Shown in pieces: positions 54,457 through 62,345 of a stretch of DNA of 64,000 nucleotides. The notes under the pieces are model-generated. The model was given only the letters and a program-made list of their open reading frames with translations, made no database searches and was not told where the DNA came from. The stretch's first letter is position 1. The number at the start of each line of letters is the position of its first letter. This DNA comes from Pantoea cypripedii (GTDB lineage: Bacteria; Pseudomonadota; Gammaproteobacteria; Enterobacterales; Enterobacteriaceae): assembly GCF_011395035.1 (NCBI RefSeq), contig NZ_CP024768.1:1871732-1935731 (forward strand), given 5' to 3'. The translations under genes and the position numbers were made by a program.

Positions 54457-54480
54457 AGCCACCTCCGGGTGGCTTTTTTT
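54457..54480 (+). terminator. Hairpin before gpJ gene
   Basis: AGCCACC-TCCG-GGTGGCT followed by seven T. Confidence 0.7.
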
Positions 54481-54491
54481 ATGGGTGAAAT

Positions 54492-57400
54492 ATGCGACTT
54501 CTTGACGGTGCATTAATTCAGGGCAGCAAAGCGGGAAGCAGCAGCGCCCATACGCCGGTAGAAGAACCGGATGACCTGTTATCGGTCGCGAAAATTAAAA
54601 TGCTGCTGGCGATTGCTGAGGGGGAAATACAGGGCGAACTGACCGCGCAAAATATTTTCCTGAATGATACCCAGCTGGCAAACGAGGACGGCACCTACAA
54701 CTTTACCGGCGTGGTGTGGGATTACCGCAACGGCACGCAGGACCAGACCTACATTCAGGGCATGCCGGAAATCAATAACGAGTCTTCTGTGGGCGTTGAA
54801 GTCACAACAACTTCACCCTGGACCCGGCAGTTTACCGATCTGACGCTGGACGCTGTGCGCGTAAAACTGAGCCTGCCTTTGCAGTATCTGTACAAAGATA
54901 ACGGTGACATGGTGGGCACCGTCACGCAGTACGCTATCGATCTCTCTACCGATGGCGCAGCCTGGGTAAACGTGGTTAACGGCAGCTTTGACGGCAAAAC
55001 CACATCGGAGTATCAGCGCGATCACCGCATTAATCTTCCAGCGGCCACAACCGGCTGGTCTGTCCGTGTCCGCCGTATTACTGCTGACTCGACCTCAACG
55101 AAGCTGATTAACGCCTTCAAAGTCTTCTCTTTCGCGGAAGTCATCGACAGCAAGTTACGCTACCCGAATACCGCATTACTTTACATCGAGCTGGATTCTA
55201 GCCAGTTCAACGGCAGCGCACCGAAAATCACCTGTAAACCGAAAGGTAAGCTGGTTCGCGTCCCGACAACGTACGACCCTGTCACCCGGACCTATAGCGG
55301 CACCTGGACGGGTGATTTTAAACTGGCCTGGACGGATAACCCTGCGTGGGTGTTTTACGATCTGGTGCTGGATGAGATTTACGGCATGGGTAGCCGTGTT
55401 GACGCCACCATGATTGACAAGTGGCAGCTGTACACCATTGCGCAGTATTGCGATGAGATGGTATCAGACGGCGCTGGCGGCGCGGAGCCGCGTTTTACCT
55501 GCAACGTATACATCCAGAGCCAGGAAGATGCGTACACGGTTCTGAAGGACATTGCGGCGATATTTCGCGGGATTACCTTCTGGGGTAACGACCAGATTTA
55601 CGTGAAAGCGGACGTACCACAGGACGATGTGGATTATGTTTACCACGTCTCAAACGTGATTGACGGCCTGTTTACGTATGCGGGTGGCTCTTATAAGAAT
55701 CGTTACACCTCCTGCCAGGTGTCATGGTCTGACCCGCAGAATCATTACTCCGACGCGATTGAAGGCGTTTATGAGCCTGACCTTGTTCAGCGCTACGGTG
55801 TTAATCAGACCCAGCTGACGGCCATTGGCTGCACCTCGCAGAGTGAAGCGCACCGGCGCGGGCGCTATGTGATCCTGTCGAACGCGAAGGACGGGACCAC
55901 AACATTTGGCGTTGGGCTGGATGGTTACATCCCGCTGCCGGCTGAAATCATTGGCGTGGCCGATCCATTCCGTGCGGGCAAACAGAACGGTGGCCGCATC
56001 AAATCGGTTAATGGTCTGAATATCGAGCTTGACCGGGAAGCGGATTATGCCGCAGGTGATCGTCTGGCGCTGAATCTGCCGGACGGCACGGCGCAGACCC
56101 GCACCATTGCGTCAGTCAGCGCCGATAAGAAAATGGTCACGGTCAGTACTGCATTCAGGGTGACGCCAGAAGCAGGGGCGGTGTGGGCCATCGACAGTGA
56201 TAATCTGGCGATTCAGTATTTCCGCGTGACCTCGATTGCGTCGAACGATGACGGCACATTTACGATTGCTGCTGTCCAGCATGACCCGAACAAATACCGC
56301 TACATTGATGACGGCGTGAAAATCGATCCGGCACCGATCACCGTGACGCCACCAGGCGTAATGACTGCGCCACAGAATATCACCATCACCCAGGTGGATT
56401 ACGTCGAGCAGGGGCTTAACGTTGCCTGCATGCAGGTGACATGGGATGCAGTTATCAGCGCCATCAGCTATACGGCGCAGTGGCGCAAGGATAACGGCGA
56501 CTGGGTTAACGTGGGCCAGCAAAGCGCGAAGGGCTTCAGTATTTCCGGGATTTATGCGGGCGTTTATGACATGCGCGTGCGTGCCGTGAATGCGGTCGAT
56601 GTGTCGTCACCGTGGGGTTTTGCGCAGTCAACCACGCTGACGGGCAAGGTAGGTAAGCCCGGCACGCCGGTCAGTCTGCTGGCCTCAGATGATGTTGTGT
56701 GGGCTATCGATATTCAGTGGGGCTTCCCGGAAGGCTCCGGCGACACCGCCTACACCGAATTGCAGGTAGCCACCACGGCAGACGGGCAGAACCCGCTGTT
56801 TCTGGCTTATGTGCCATATCCGGGCGTCAGCTATCAGCATGGTCCCATGCCCGCAGGCGTGCGCCGCTGGTATCGGGCGCGGCTGGTGGACCGGATCGGG
56901 AACGTAGGCGACTGGACGGAGTTTGTAACCGGCGCAAGCAGTGTTGATGCGACGGCGTTGCTGGGAGACATCACCGAGCAGGTATTACAGACCGATGCCG
57001 GTAAGCAACTGGTATCGAAAGTGGATACCAACATTGAAGGCATGCTCCAGAATGCCCTGGACGGTGATGCCACAGTTGATCATCAGTTCCAGCTGTACGG
57101 ACAAAACCGCGCTGACATCCTGACGGTTAAGCAGACGATTGCAACCAACGACCAGGCCTATGCTCAGAAGTTTGAGCAGGTGCAGGCCAGCATCGATACA
57201 AACACTGCCGCTGTGCAGCAGACATCAACGGCGCTGGCTGACACCAACGGGAAGCTCTCCGCGCAGTATTCTGTCAAGGTTGCGGTGGACAGCAACGGAC
57301 GCCAGTACGCTGCCGGGATGGGGATTGGCGTTGAGAATTCACCGTCAGGCATGCAGACACAGGTGTTGTTTCTGGCTGACAGGTTTGCAGTGATGAGCCA

Positions 57401-57677
57401 GGTAGGAGCGACCCCGAAAACCTTCTTCGCAATTCAGAATGGACAAACCATCATCGACACCACTTTCATCGGTGACGGAACCATTACTAATGCGATGATC
57501 GGGGCTTACATCCAGTCAACCAATTATGTTGCGGGCATTTCAGGCTGGCGGTTGGGGAAAGATGGAACGTTTGAACGTAATGCAGCAAATGGTTCCGGAC
57601 GTGTAATTGATACAGGGGTACTGAGGCAAGTTTACGATGCAAATGGCACGCTGCGTATCAGGGACGGACTTTGGTAA
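54492..57677 (+). CDS. Host specificity/central tail tip protein J
   Basis: The 1061-residue protein follows the gpJ plan: DDLLSVAKIKMLLAIAEGEI near the N-terminus, DEIYGMGSRVDATMIDKWQL, fibronectin-III-like repeats around residues 620-800, a coiled coil and a C-terminal receptor-binding zone (ALADTNGKLSAQYSVKVAVD, FAIQNGQTIIDTTFIGDGTI). It forms the central fibre that meets the receptor. The receptor cannot be read from the sequence; TonB-dependent porins are common for this tail type. Confidence 0.95.
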   Translation: MRLLDGALIQGSKAGSSSAHTPVEEPDDLLSVAKIKMLLAIAEGEIQGELTAQNIFLNDTQLANEDGTYNFTGVVWDYRNGTQDQTYIQGMPEINNESSVGVEVTTTSPWTRQFTDLTLDAVRVKLSLPLQYLYKDNGDMVGTVTQYAIDLSTDGAAWVNVVNGSFDGKTTSEYQRDHRINLPAATTGWSVRVRRITADSTSTKLINAFKVFSFAEVIDSKLRYPNTALLYIELDSSQFNGSAPKITCKPKGKLVRVPTTYDPVTRTYSGTWTGDFKLAWTDNPAWVFYDLVLDEIYGMGSRVDATMIDKWQLYTIAQYCDEMVSDGAGGAEPRFTCNVYIQSQEDAYTVLKDIAAIFRGITFWGNDQIYVKADVPQDDVDYVYHVSNVIDGLFTYAGGSYKNRYTSCQVSWSDPQNHYSDAIEGVYEPDLVQRYGVNQTQLTAIGCTSQSEAHRRGRYVILSNAKDGTTTFGVGLDGYIPLPAEIIGVADPFRAGKQNGGRIKSVNGLNIELDREADYAAGDRLALNLPDGTAQTRTIASVSADKKMVTVSTAFRVTPEAGAVWAIDSDNLAIQYFRVTSIASNDDGTFTIAAVQHDPNKYRYIDDGVKIDPAPITVTPPGVMTAPQNITITQVDYVEQGLNVACMQVTWDAVISAISYTAQWRKDNGDWVNVGQQSAKGFSISGIYAGVYDMRVRAVNAVDVSSPWGFAQSTTLTGKVGKPGTPVSLLASDDVVWAIDIQWGFPEGSGDTAYTELQVATTADGQNPLFLAYVPYPGVSYQHGPMPAGVRRWYRARLVDRIGNVGDWTEFVTGASSVDATALLGDITEQVLQTDAGKQLVSKVDTNIEGMLQNALDGDATVDHQFQLYGQNRADILTVKQTIATNDQAYAQKFEQVQASIDTNTAAVQQTSTALADTNGKLSAQYSVKVAVDSNGRQYAAGMGIGVENSPSGMQTQVLFLADRFAVMSQVGATPKTFFAIQNGQTIIDTTFIGDGTITNAMIGAYIQSTNYVAGISGWRLGKDGTFERNAANGSGRVIDTGVLRQVYDANGTLRIRDGLW

Positions 57678-57686
57678 GGAGGTTAT

Positions 57687-57992
57687 ATGCCCTGCGGACT
57701 ACAATGCTGGGATGCAACGGGTAAATTGATAGTCGATATTGGTGATTACAATACGCGATATCTTGGAAGGACCACCGTCACTATTCCCGCCAATTCAAAT
57801 ACTGCCTCCGGTTCTTTTAGCGGTATGACTGATACAGGCTCATTTGTCGTTGTTGTCTCAGCATCAAGTACATCTTACTTTACTCCTGCCAATTTCGCTG
57901 CGCGGGCCTATAACGGTGGCTTTCGTGTATTTAAACTCTCTTCATACACCGCTGCCGTTACACTCACACTGGATATGTATGCATTCTTATGA
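57687..57992 (+). CDS. Accessory tail tip protein downstream of J
   Basis: The 101-residue protein begins MPCGLQCWDATGKLIVDIGD, a pattern common to small proteins placed after gpJ in siphoviruses. It is beta-rich (GRTTVTIPANSNTASGSFSG). It overlaps the next gene by four bases and is probably a virion tip component. AT content is higher than in the structural genes. Confidence 0.65.
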   Translation: MPCGLQCWDATGKLIVDIGDYNTRYLGRTTVTIPANSNTASGSFSGMTDTGSFVVVVSASSTSYFTPANFAARAYNGGFRVFKLSSYTAAVTLTLDMYAFL

Positions 57993-58639
57993 GTGGATAT
58001 CAGTTATTTAATTCTTTGGGTGCTCTTGTAATCGATTCTGACTATAAAGGAACCTATTATAAAGACACGATTACTTATACCGGATTAACCGATATTGGAT
58101 ATTATAATATTTCCTGCCAGCTAGGTAACTCGACTGACATGGGGCATGTAACAAACAGTGTTACTCTTGATGATCATCTCAGATGGTTCAAGCCGAATAA
58201 CAATGCAAAAATGTTCTTTACTGGGCCGGACTGGATGACAGCTAATGCCGGTTCAATGGCTCGAACGCGCAGCGACATGCCAGTCGAAAGCGGGTATAGG
58301 GATGTTTTTAATGCGTCTGGAGAATTGATATGGTCTGCGGTAATGGCAGCGAAAATTCCACGTATTTTAGGATTTTTCGATATACCCGCTAATTTTGATC
58401 TTGATAATACTGTGTATTCTCAGAACATCGGAACGAATGTCTGGCTTCTTGTCAGTTCGGTTCCGGGTGGCAATATATCTGATGATGGTGCTGTTACTGG
58501 CTTTTCTGGTCCCTTCTTTAGATTCACCAATGGAACATTGCAATGCCAGTGGGTAAACCAGAATCAGCTGACATGGGCGAATACCCTTAAGCCATATGGT
58601 CTGCGTATTCCCTATGGAATTCTTTCAAACCTTTCGTGA
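57989..58639 (+). CDS. Accessory tail tip protein, second
   Basis: The 216-residue protein begins GYQLFNSLGALVIDSDYKGT, similar in style to the preceding one, and is rich in aromatic and polar residues (GPFFRFTNGTLQCQWVNQNQ). No enzymatic motif is seen. It may sit at the tail tip and influence host range. Its AT-rich DNA suggests frequent exchange. Confidence 0.6.
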   Translation: MSGYQLFNSLGALVIDSDYKGTYYKDTITYTGLTDIGYYNISCQLGNSTDMGHVTNSVTLDDHLRWFKPNNNAKMFFTGPDWMTANAGSMARTRSDMPVESGYRDVFNASGELIWSAVMAAKIPRILGFFDIPANFDLDNTVYSQNIGTNVWLLVSSVPGGNISDDGAVTGFSGPFFRFTNGTLQCQWVNQNQLTWANTLKPYGLRIPYGILSNLS

Positions 58640-58721
58640 AAGAATTAGATCTTTAAGATCAATTTAATGAATTGAAACTGAGCGCGATTGCCGCTTTCAT
58701 ACCTCAAAGTCTGGAGGGTAT

Positions 58722-59006
58722 ATGCGCATAATAAGTTTTTTGTTTTTAACAGTGTTCTCAACAGTGGCATTTGCTAACAATATCATCACTTACCCAAAGC
58801 GCGCGGAAAACCTGCGCATCGGTGGTGAAGTTAATGTGCTTTATGATGTAGACGCTCAAGGGAAAACTGAAAATATCAGAATAGTCAGCATGAAACCGAA
58901 GTATGTGTTTAATCGCGCAGTGGAGACTCAGATCGCACGATGGAGGTATCCAGTAGGACATGCAGAAACGGACATACCACTAAAAGTCATATTTAAGTCG
59001 AACTGA
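58722..59006 (+). CDS. Exported TonB C-terminal-domain protein
   Basis: The 94-residue protein has a cleavable signal peptide (IISFLFLTVFSTVAFA, cut after Ala18) and then an almost complete TonB C-terminal domain: YPKRAENLRIGGEVNVLYDV, GKTENIRIVSMKPKYVFNR, ARWRYPVG and the final VIFKSN. The membrane anchor and Pro-rich spacer of real TonB are absent, so the mature 76 residues should float free in the periplasm. It could occupy TonB boxes of receptors without energising them. It lies between tail genes, the position where related phages carry exclusion proteins such as Cor. The TonB residue equivalent to Gln160 appears to be Ile. Confidence 0.85.
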   Translation: MRIISFLFLTVFSTVAFANNIITYPKRAENLRIGGEVNVLYDVDAQGKTENIRIVSMKPKYVFNRAVETQIARWRYPVGHAETDIPLKVIFKSN

Positions 59007-59027
59007 CAAAACCAAATCAATGAAACC

Positions 59028-59050
59028 CGGCCACTGCGCCGGTTTTTTTA
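59028..59050 (+). terminator. Terminator after TonB-like gene
   Basis: CCGGC and GCCGG around CACTGC, followed by seven T. Confidence 0.75.
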
Positions 59051-59066
59051 TGCCCGGAGAAAATAT

Positions 59067-60320
59067 ATGCCAGCAGGCACTATTACCCTGACCAACAATT
59101 CCGCTACGGCAACAGGCAACGGAACAGCATTCGCAGCTGAACTAAAGGCGAATGATTTTGTGGTGGCTGTTGTCGGTGGCGTGACTTATACGCTGGGCGT
59201 TAAGTCCGTTGAATCTGCTACCAGTCTGACGTTGATTAATGCCTATGGTGGCCCGACAACATCGGGTTTGGCCTGGACGGCTGTACCTAATGCAGCGCTG
59301 GTGGGTATTACTGCTCAGGTGGCCGCTGACGTAGCAAAAGCGATTCGTGGCCTGAATCTGGATAAAGCCAACTGGCAACAGATTTATACCGGCACAGGCA
59401 ACGTTACCGTTACCCTGCCAGACGGCACTTCATACACAGGGCCAGCATGGAACGGGATTACGACTTCGCTCGCAGGCAAAGCAGCCAAAGGCGCTAATAA
59501 TGACATTACATCGCTAACAGGGCTAACCACAGCCCTTAGTGTTGCGCAAGGAGGTACAGGAGCTACAACAGCGTCCGCTGCCTGGGCAGCATTATTAAAT
59601 GGGCGCACAGTTGCTACTGCCAAAAACGACCTGGGGATTGGAACGGCACAGGTTCCATATTTTTCATCTATCGAACTTTCTAGTGCAACCCCATTTATTG
59701 ATTTCCACTACGGAAGTGGCGCAACCGACTATAACGTCAGGTTAATAAATAGTTCAAATAACTTGCTACAATGCTCCGGGGTATTTGATGCTATTCAAGG
59801 AACTGCATCAAGGGCGGGGTTAAACGGTGCAATAGATTCTAACGTTCCTTTTTTCTTTTACTGGAACTATGTACCAACAGCAACGGGGTTATATGGTTTT
59901 GTGGGAAATACCGGGTTAGGTAATATAAACTTCACCCAAGTTTCAGACAAGATGTTCAAAACAGACCCTGTATACGCGCAGAATAATGATGATGTTCTGG
60001 ATCAGGTCATGGCATGGAAGGTCGCCAGCTTCAGATATAAAGCACGTGGCATTATCCCAGAGAGTGATGAAAAATTAGGATTCATCGCTAACGATATGGT
60101 TAAGGTTAGCCCCGAGTGCGTAAAAGGCGAAGGATTGCCGGATGATTACGATATTGAGGCTGACCCTAACAACACTGGCTATTACACTTTGGACCAGATT
60201 GCAATTATCGCCAAACTGACTCAGGCCATTCAGGCCCAGCATCAGATGATCACCAGCCAGGGCGAGGCAGTGGCATCTTTGCAGAAGCATATCGCTGCGC
60301 TGGAGGGGACTGGGTCATAA
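59067..60320 (+). CDS. Tail fibre with S74-type intramolecular chaperone
   Basis: The 417-residue protein has a virion-binding start (PAGTITLTNNSATATGNGTA), a fibre region with the repeat-like VAQGGTGATTASAAWAALLN, and a C-terminal chaperone/peptidase domain (VLDQVMAWKVASFRYKARGI, DEKLGFIANDMVKVSPECVK) followed by a coiled coil. Such domains cut themselves off after trimerisation. It probably forms side fibres that touch surface glycans. Confidence 0.88.
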   Translation: MPAGTITLTNNSATATGNGTAFAAELKANDFVVAVVGGVTYTLGVKSVESATSLTLINAYGGPTTSGLAWTAVPNAALVGITAQVAADVAKAIRGLNLDKANWQQIYTGTGNVTVTLPDGTSYTGPAWNGITTSLAGKAAKGANNDITSLTGLTTALSVAQGGTGATTASAAWAALLNGRTVATAKNDLGIGTAQVPYFSSIELSSATPFIDFHYGSGATDYNVRLINSSNNLLQCSGVFDAIQGTASRAGLNGAIDSNVPFFFYWNYVPTATGLYGFVGNTGLGNINFTQVSDKMFKTDPVYAQNNDDVLDQVMAWKVASFRYKARGIIPESDEKLGFIANDMVKVSPECVKGEGLPDDYDIEADPNNTGYYTLDQIAIIAKLTQAIQAQHQMITSQGEAVASLQKHIAALEGTGS

Positions 60321-60355
60321 AAAAGCCCGTGCTACGGCTCCCGAACAGCACGGGC
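60319..60355 (-). terminator. Terminator between tail fibre and dinI
   Basis: GCCCGTGCT and AGCACGGGC pair; a T-run follows only on the minus strand, so it ends leftward transcripts from dinI and may also stop late ones. Confidence 0.7.
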
Positions 60356-60734
60356 AAAAGCTTGCAGATAAACTCACCTCGCGGCATATATAAAGACATG
60401 CCGCCTTATCAGTTTATGCATCAGTGATAATGTACGCAAAAAAATGCCTGCTGAGTGTGCAGGCTTAAAAACTCCAATAGGGAAAAATCTCATCGCACTA
60501 CAATTGCTGTGTGCAGTGCATCTCTATAATAGCGACAGTGAAACATTTGTACACATTCACACCGATGATAAAATTTTGTCGATTTGATTGATTTTTGTTA
60601 GGTATAGTCCGAAAAGAAACCCGGGCAGTGGGATAAGTTTGCCCGGGCGAAAGGTGTATCATGAACAATGTTAAGTTTAACTTGAGATGCTGATTATGCG
60701 AGCGTAGCGGCAACAGCTTAACGGTTTGAATTAA
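60356..60734. other. Non-coding stretch between tail fibre and dinI
   Basis: This 380-base AT-rich stretch holds a strong GC hairpin at 60620-60647 (CCCGGGCA/TGCCCGGG) without T-run. Short frames on either strand lack ribosome sites and family features. I see no gene here. Confidence 0.5.
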
Positions 60735-60983
60735 TCACCCGTGAAACCAATCGTCTGCCGATTCCCAGGCATCCTGTAGCACCTTTGAGACTATTTCTCT
60801 GTCGCCTTCCTTATCTTTCGCCCGCAAAAGTGACAGCCCGTCATTACTGGCGGTCTTAACCACCACGCTCACATCATCATAACTGCGACTCAGGCGTTTA
60901 GTGAGTTCCTCCCTAAGCGCCTCCATTGCACCCTTCGGCATTTTCCCTGCTTTCTCTTTAGCCACCATCACTTCGACTATCAT
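60735..60983 (-). CDS. dinI: DinI-family SOS modulator
   Basis: The 82-residue protein matches DinI: IVEVMVAKEKAGKMPKGAME at the N-terminus, VVVKTASNDGLSLL in the middle and the acidic helix DAWESADDWFHG that contacts RecA. DinI proteins tune RecA filaments and so LexA/CI cleavage. Two LexA-type boxes lie upstream, so it is induced by DNA damage. GGGGG precedes the ATG. Confidence 0.9.
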   Translation of the reverse strand: MIVEVMVAKEKAGKMPKGAMEALREELTKRLSRSYDDVSVVVKTASNDGLSLLRAKDKEGDREIVSKVLQDAWESADDWFHG

Positions 60984-61028
60984 ATTTCCCCCGGGTAACT
61001 GTATCGATATCCACTATCAAGATGGATA

Positions 61029-61072
61029 CTGGTTGCATGAACAGTTATTTTATATACTGTGAATTCATACAG
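61029..61072 (-). promoter_or_regulatory. Two LexA boxes upstream of dinI
   Basis: CTGTGAATTCATACAG (61057-61072) and CTGGTTGCATGAACAG (61029-61044) both fit CTG-N10-CAG and lie 28 bases apart start to start. The first is closer to the SOS consensus. Both lie in the expected place for repression of dinI. Confidence 0.8.
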
Positions 61073-61229
61073 TTCAATAAGCGCAAGTGAAAGTCATAAG
61101 TTCTCCATTCGTAACCTGATGTGCAATATGAAAAAATAACTGTAAGTTCAAAATGTTAACTGCATTTGAAACTTTCTGTTTTCGAACTACTGTTAACCTT
61201 AAGTCAAACAAATCCTTCAAATTACTACG

Positions 61230-61433
61230 ATGAATGAAATGAGATCGGACAGAGCAGGAATGATTGGATGCGCCATAGGGGCAGCTGTAATCGAACTGAC
61301 GGCAAAAGGTATGCCGATAAACAAGAGCAATATTTTGTATGAGCTTGAGCGTATAGCTGCGTCATCTAAGCAATTGCCGACAAAAGCTGTAGCGAGGGAT
61401 GCGGCGAACATTCTCAGAAAAGGTCACAATTAA
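61230..61433 (+). CDS. AriR/YmgB-like small regulator
   Basis: The 67-residue protein contains IGAAVIELTAKGMPINKSNI and AVARDAANILRK, a pattern like YmgB/AriR (biofilm and acid-resistance connector proteins). It is carried near attR as an accessory gene, so it may alter lysogen behaviour. No clear ribosome site is seen; an in-frame ATG nine bases later is an alternative. Confidence 0.6.
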   Translation: MNEMRSDRAGMIGCAIGAAVIELTAKGMPINKSNILYELERIAASSKQLPTKAVARDAANILRKGHN

Positions 61434-61575
61434 AAGCTTAACCATGATGATTCATTACTTGGGAGTGAGGTGGGGCGGGATAGGGTCGGCAATTTGATAA
61501 AAATCATAAATCGCTCTGCAACCTATTTTAAGAAGATTTTGCATTCTCATCGGCTAGGGCATGACTTTGCGAATT

Positions 61576-61599
61576 AATGCCCGCAGAATCGCGGGCATT
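61576..61599 (-). terminator. Terminator of pqqA
   Basis: AATGCCCGC and GCGGGCATT pair around a six-base loop just beyond the pqqA stop codon. Confidence 0.75.
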
Positions 61600-61603
61600 T
61601 GCA

Positions 61604-61675
61604 TTAACGGTTAGAAATGTACAGAGTCACTTCCAGACCGAGGCGAAGATCAACAAATTCTGGCTTCTTCCACAT
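61604..61675 (-). CDS. pqqA: PqqA, PQQ precursor peptide, prophage-borne
   Basis: Reading the minus strand from the ATG gives a 23-residue peptide starting MWKKPEFVDLRLGLEV and ending TLYISNR. Length, the Glu15-Val-Thr-Leu-Tyr19 core whose side chains become the PQQ skeleton, and the flanks nearly equal Klebsiella PqqA as I recall it. AGGAAGG precedes the start and a terminator follows the stop. No pqqBCDE lies in the window, so the peptide must rely on host enzymes. It lies inside the prophage, 155 bases from attR, downstream of the orphaned pqqU promoter and in its direction. Confidence 0.9.
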   Translation of the reverse strand: MWKKPEFVDLRLGLEVTLYISNR

Positions 61676-61726
61676 AATTAATACCTTCCTGACAAGTTAG
61701 ATACACCCCAATCCACCTAATGTTAG

Positions 61727-61748
61727 ATTGAGTACATAATTGAGTACA
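61727..61748. promoter_or_regulatory. Integrase arm-type repeats, right side
   Basis: Two ATTGAGTACA copies lie 12 bases apart between pqqA and attR and share the GTACA core of the left-side repeats. Their inclusion inside the element supports attR being at 61830. A 9-base AT-rich inverted repeat (GATTTAATC/GATTAAATC) at 61768-61799 is adjacent. Confidence 0.5.
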
Positions 61749-61824
61749 AAGGGAATGTGCCCAATAAGATTTAATCCTTATAAAACATATGATTAAATCG
61801 CATTAGGTCATTGCTTTGCCGTCT

Positions 61825-62091
61825 CTACACATAATTCTGGCGGTTCTGAATTTGCAGACCAGGCACCCCATAAAGATTTTCCGACAGGTTAACGCGCGGT
61901 GCTGCATGGCGCATATCCTCGCCAGAAACGACGCTGACCGCTGCTGGCGTATCCAGTTCAGACAAACCAGCACCGGTGGGAGTGGCGCTGACCACCATGG
62001 TATTGCTGGCATCATCCGCCGCCAGTAACGGTAAGGGGAACACCGCAGGCAGCGCCAGCCACAGCCCCTGACGCAGTAAAGCTATTTTCAT
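61825..62091 (-). pseudogene. pqqU: yncD/pqqU 5' fragment at right end of prophage
   Basis: The promoter-proximal piece encodes the signal peptide (IALLRQGLWLALPAVFPLPLLAA) and plug start: a TonB-box-like NTMVVSAT, SELDTPAAVSVVSGEDM and NLYGVPGLQIQNRQNY. After the att core the frame meets phage DNA and stops within two codons (Val then TAG). The 88-residue product would be exported but cannot form a barrel. It continues the sequence of the left fragment exactly. Confidence 0.92.
61830..61844. other. attR core
   Basis: Second copy of CATAATTCTGGCGGT. To its right pqqU sequence resumes in frame; to its left phage DNA begins. Confidence 0.85.
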
Positions 62092-62185
62092 TATGAAAGA
62101 CCGTAACAAAAGAAGTGAAATGTACCGGGTGGAACATTATGGCGCATATGTTAAAGGTTTTTTCGCTTGTTTGAAAAGCGTTAAT

Positions 62186-62250
62186 AGTATGACGTGATAT
62201 TGCCAAAGGTCAGGTTTAAAAATGTTTTTTCACCGCACCTCTGGCCTGGC
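62186..62250. repeat. 65-base direct repeat, left copy
   Basis: 61 of 65 bases equal the copy at 63787-63851, with a perfect 41-base block at the right end. The copies bracket a two-gene AT-rich cassette. Confidence 0.85.
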
Positions 62251-62345
62251 CACAATCGTCGGTACTTTAAGTCAGATTGGGTTGTACTAAAGGTTGGAGC
62301 CCCATTACAGCGCAATTCAATCAACACGCAATGGTGCATTTTTGC

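Larger units (their letters stand above)
21182..61844. mobile_element. Complete lambdoid siphovirus-type prophage in pqqU
   Basis: The 40.6-kb element runs between two copies of a 15-base core, and every expected module is present and intact: integrase, CI/Cro switch, replication, Q, lysis, cos-type packaging with P27-type small terminase, HK97-type head, lambda-type tail and tail fibre. Genes are in the order of HK97/lambda relatives. No transposase or disrupted structural gene was seen, so induction looks possible. LexA sites and an autocleaving repressor indicate SOS control. Confidence 0.95.

Noticed and set aside
60498..60713. 71-residue minus-strand frame downstream of dinI
   Set aside because: No ribosome site, spans a strong hairpin and shows no family pattern.
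61675..61844. Placing pqqA in host DNA beyond the prophage
   Set aside because: pqqU homology stops at the att core at 61830, and arm-type repeats lie between pqqA and that core, so pqqA is inside the element.
62012..62206. 64-residue minus-strand frame over the pqqU start
   Set aside because: Different frame from pqqU and overlaps its promoter and the repeat; not coding.
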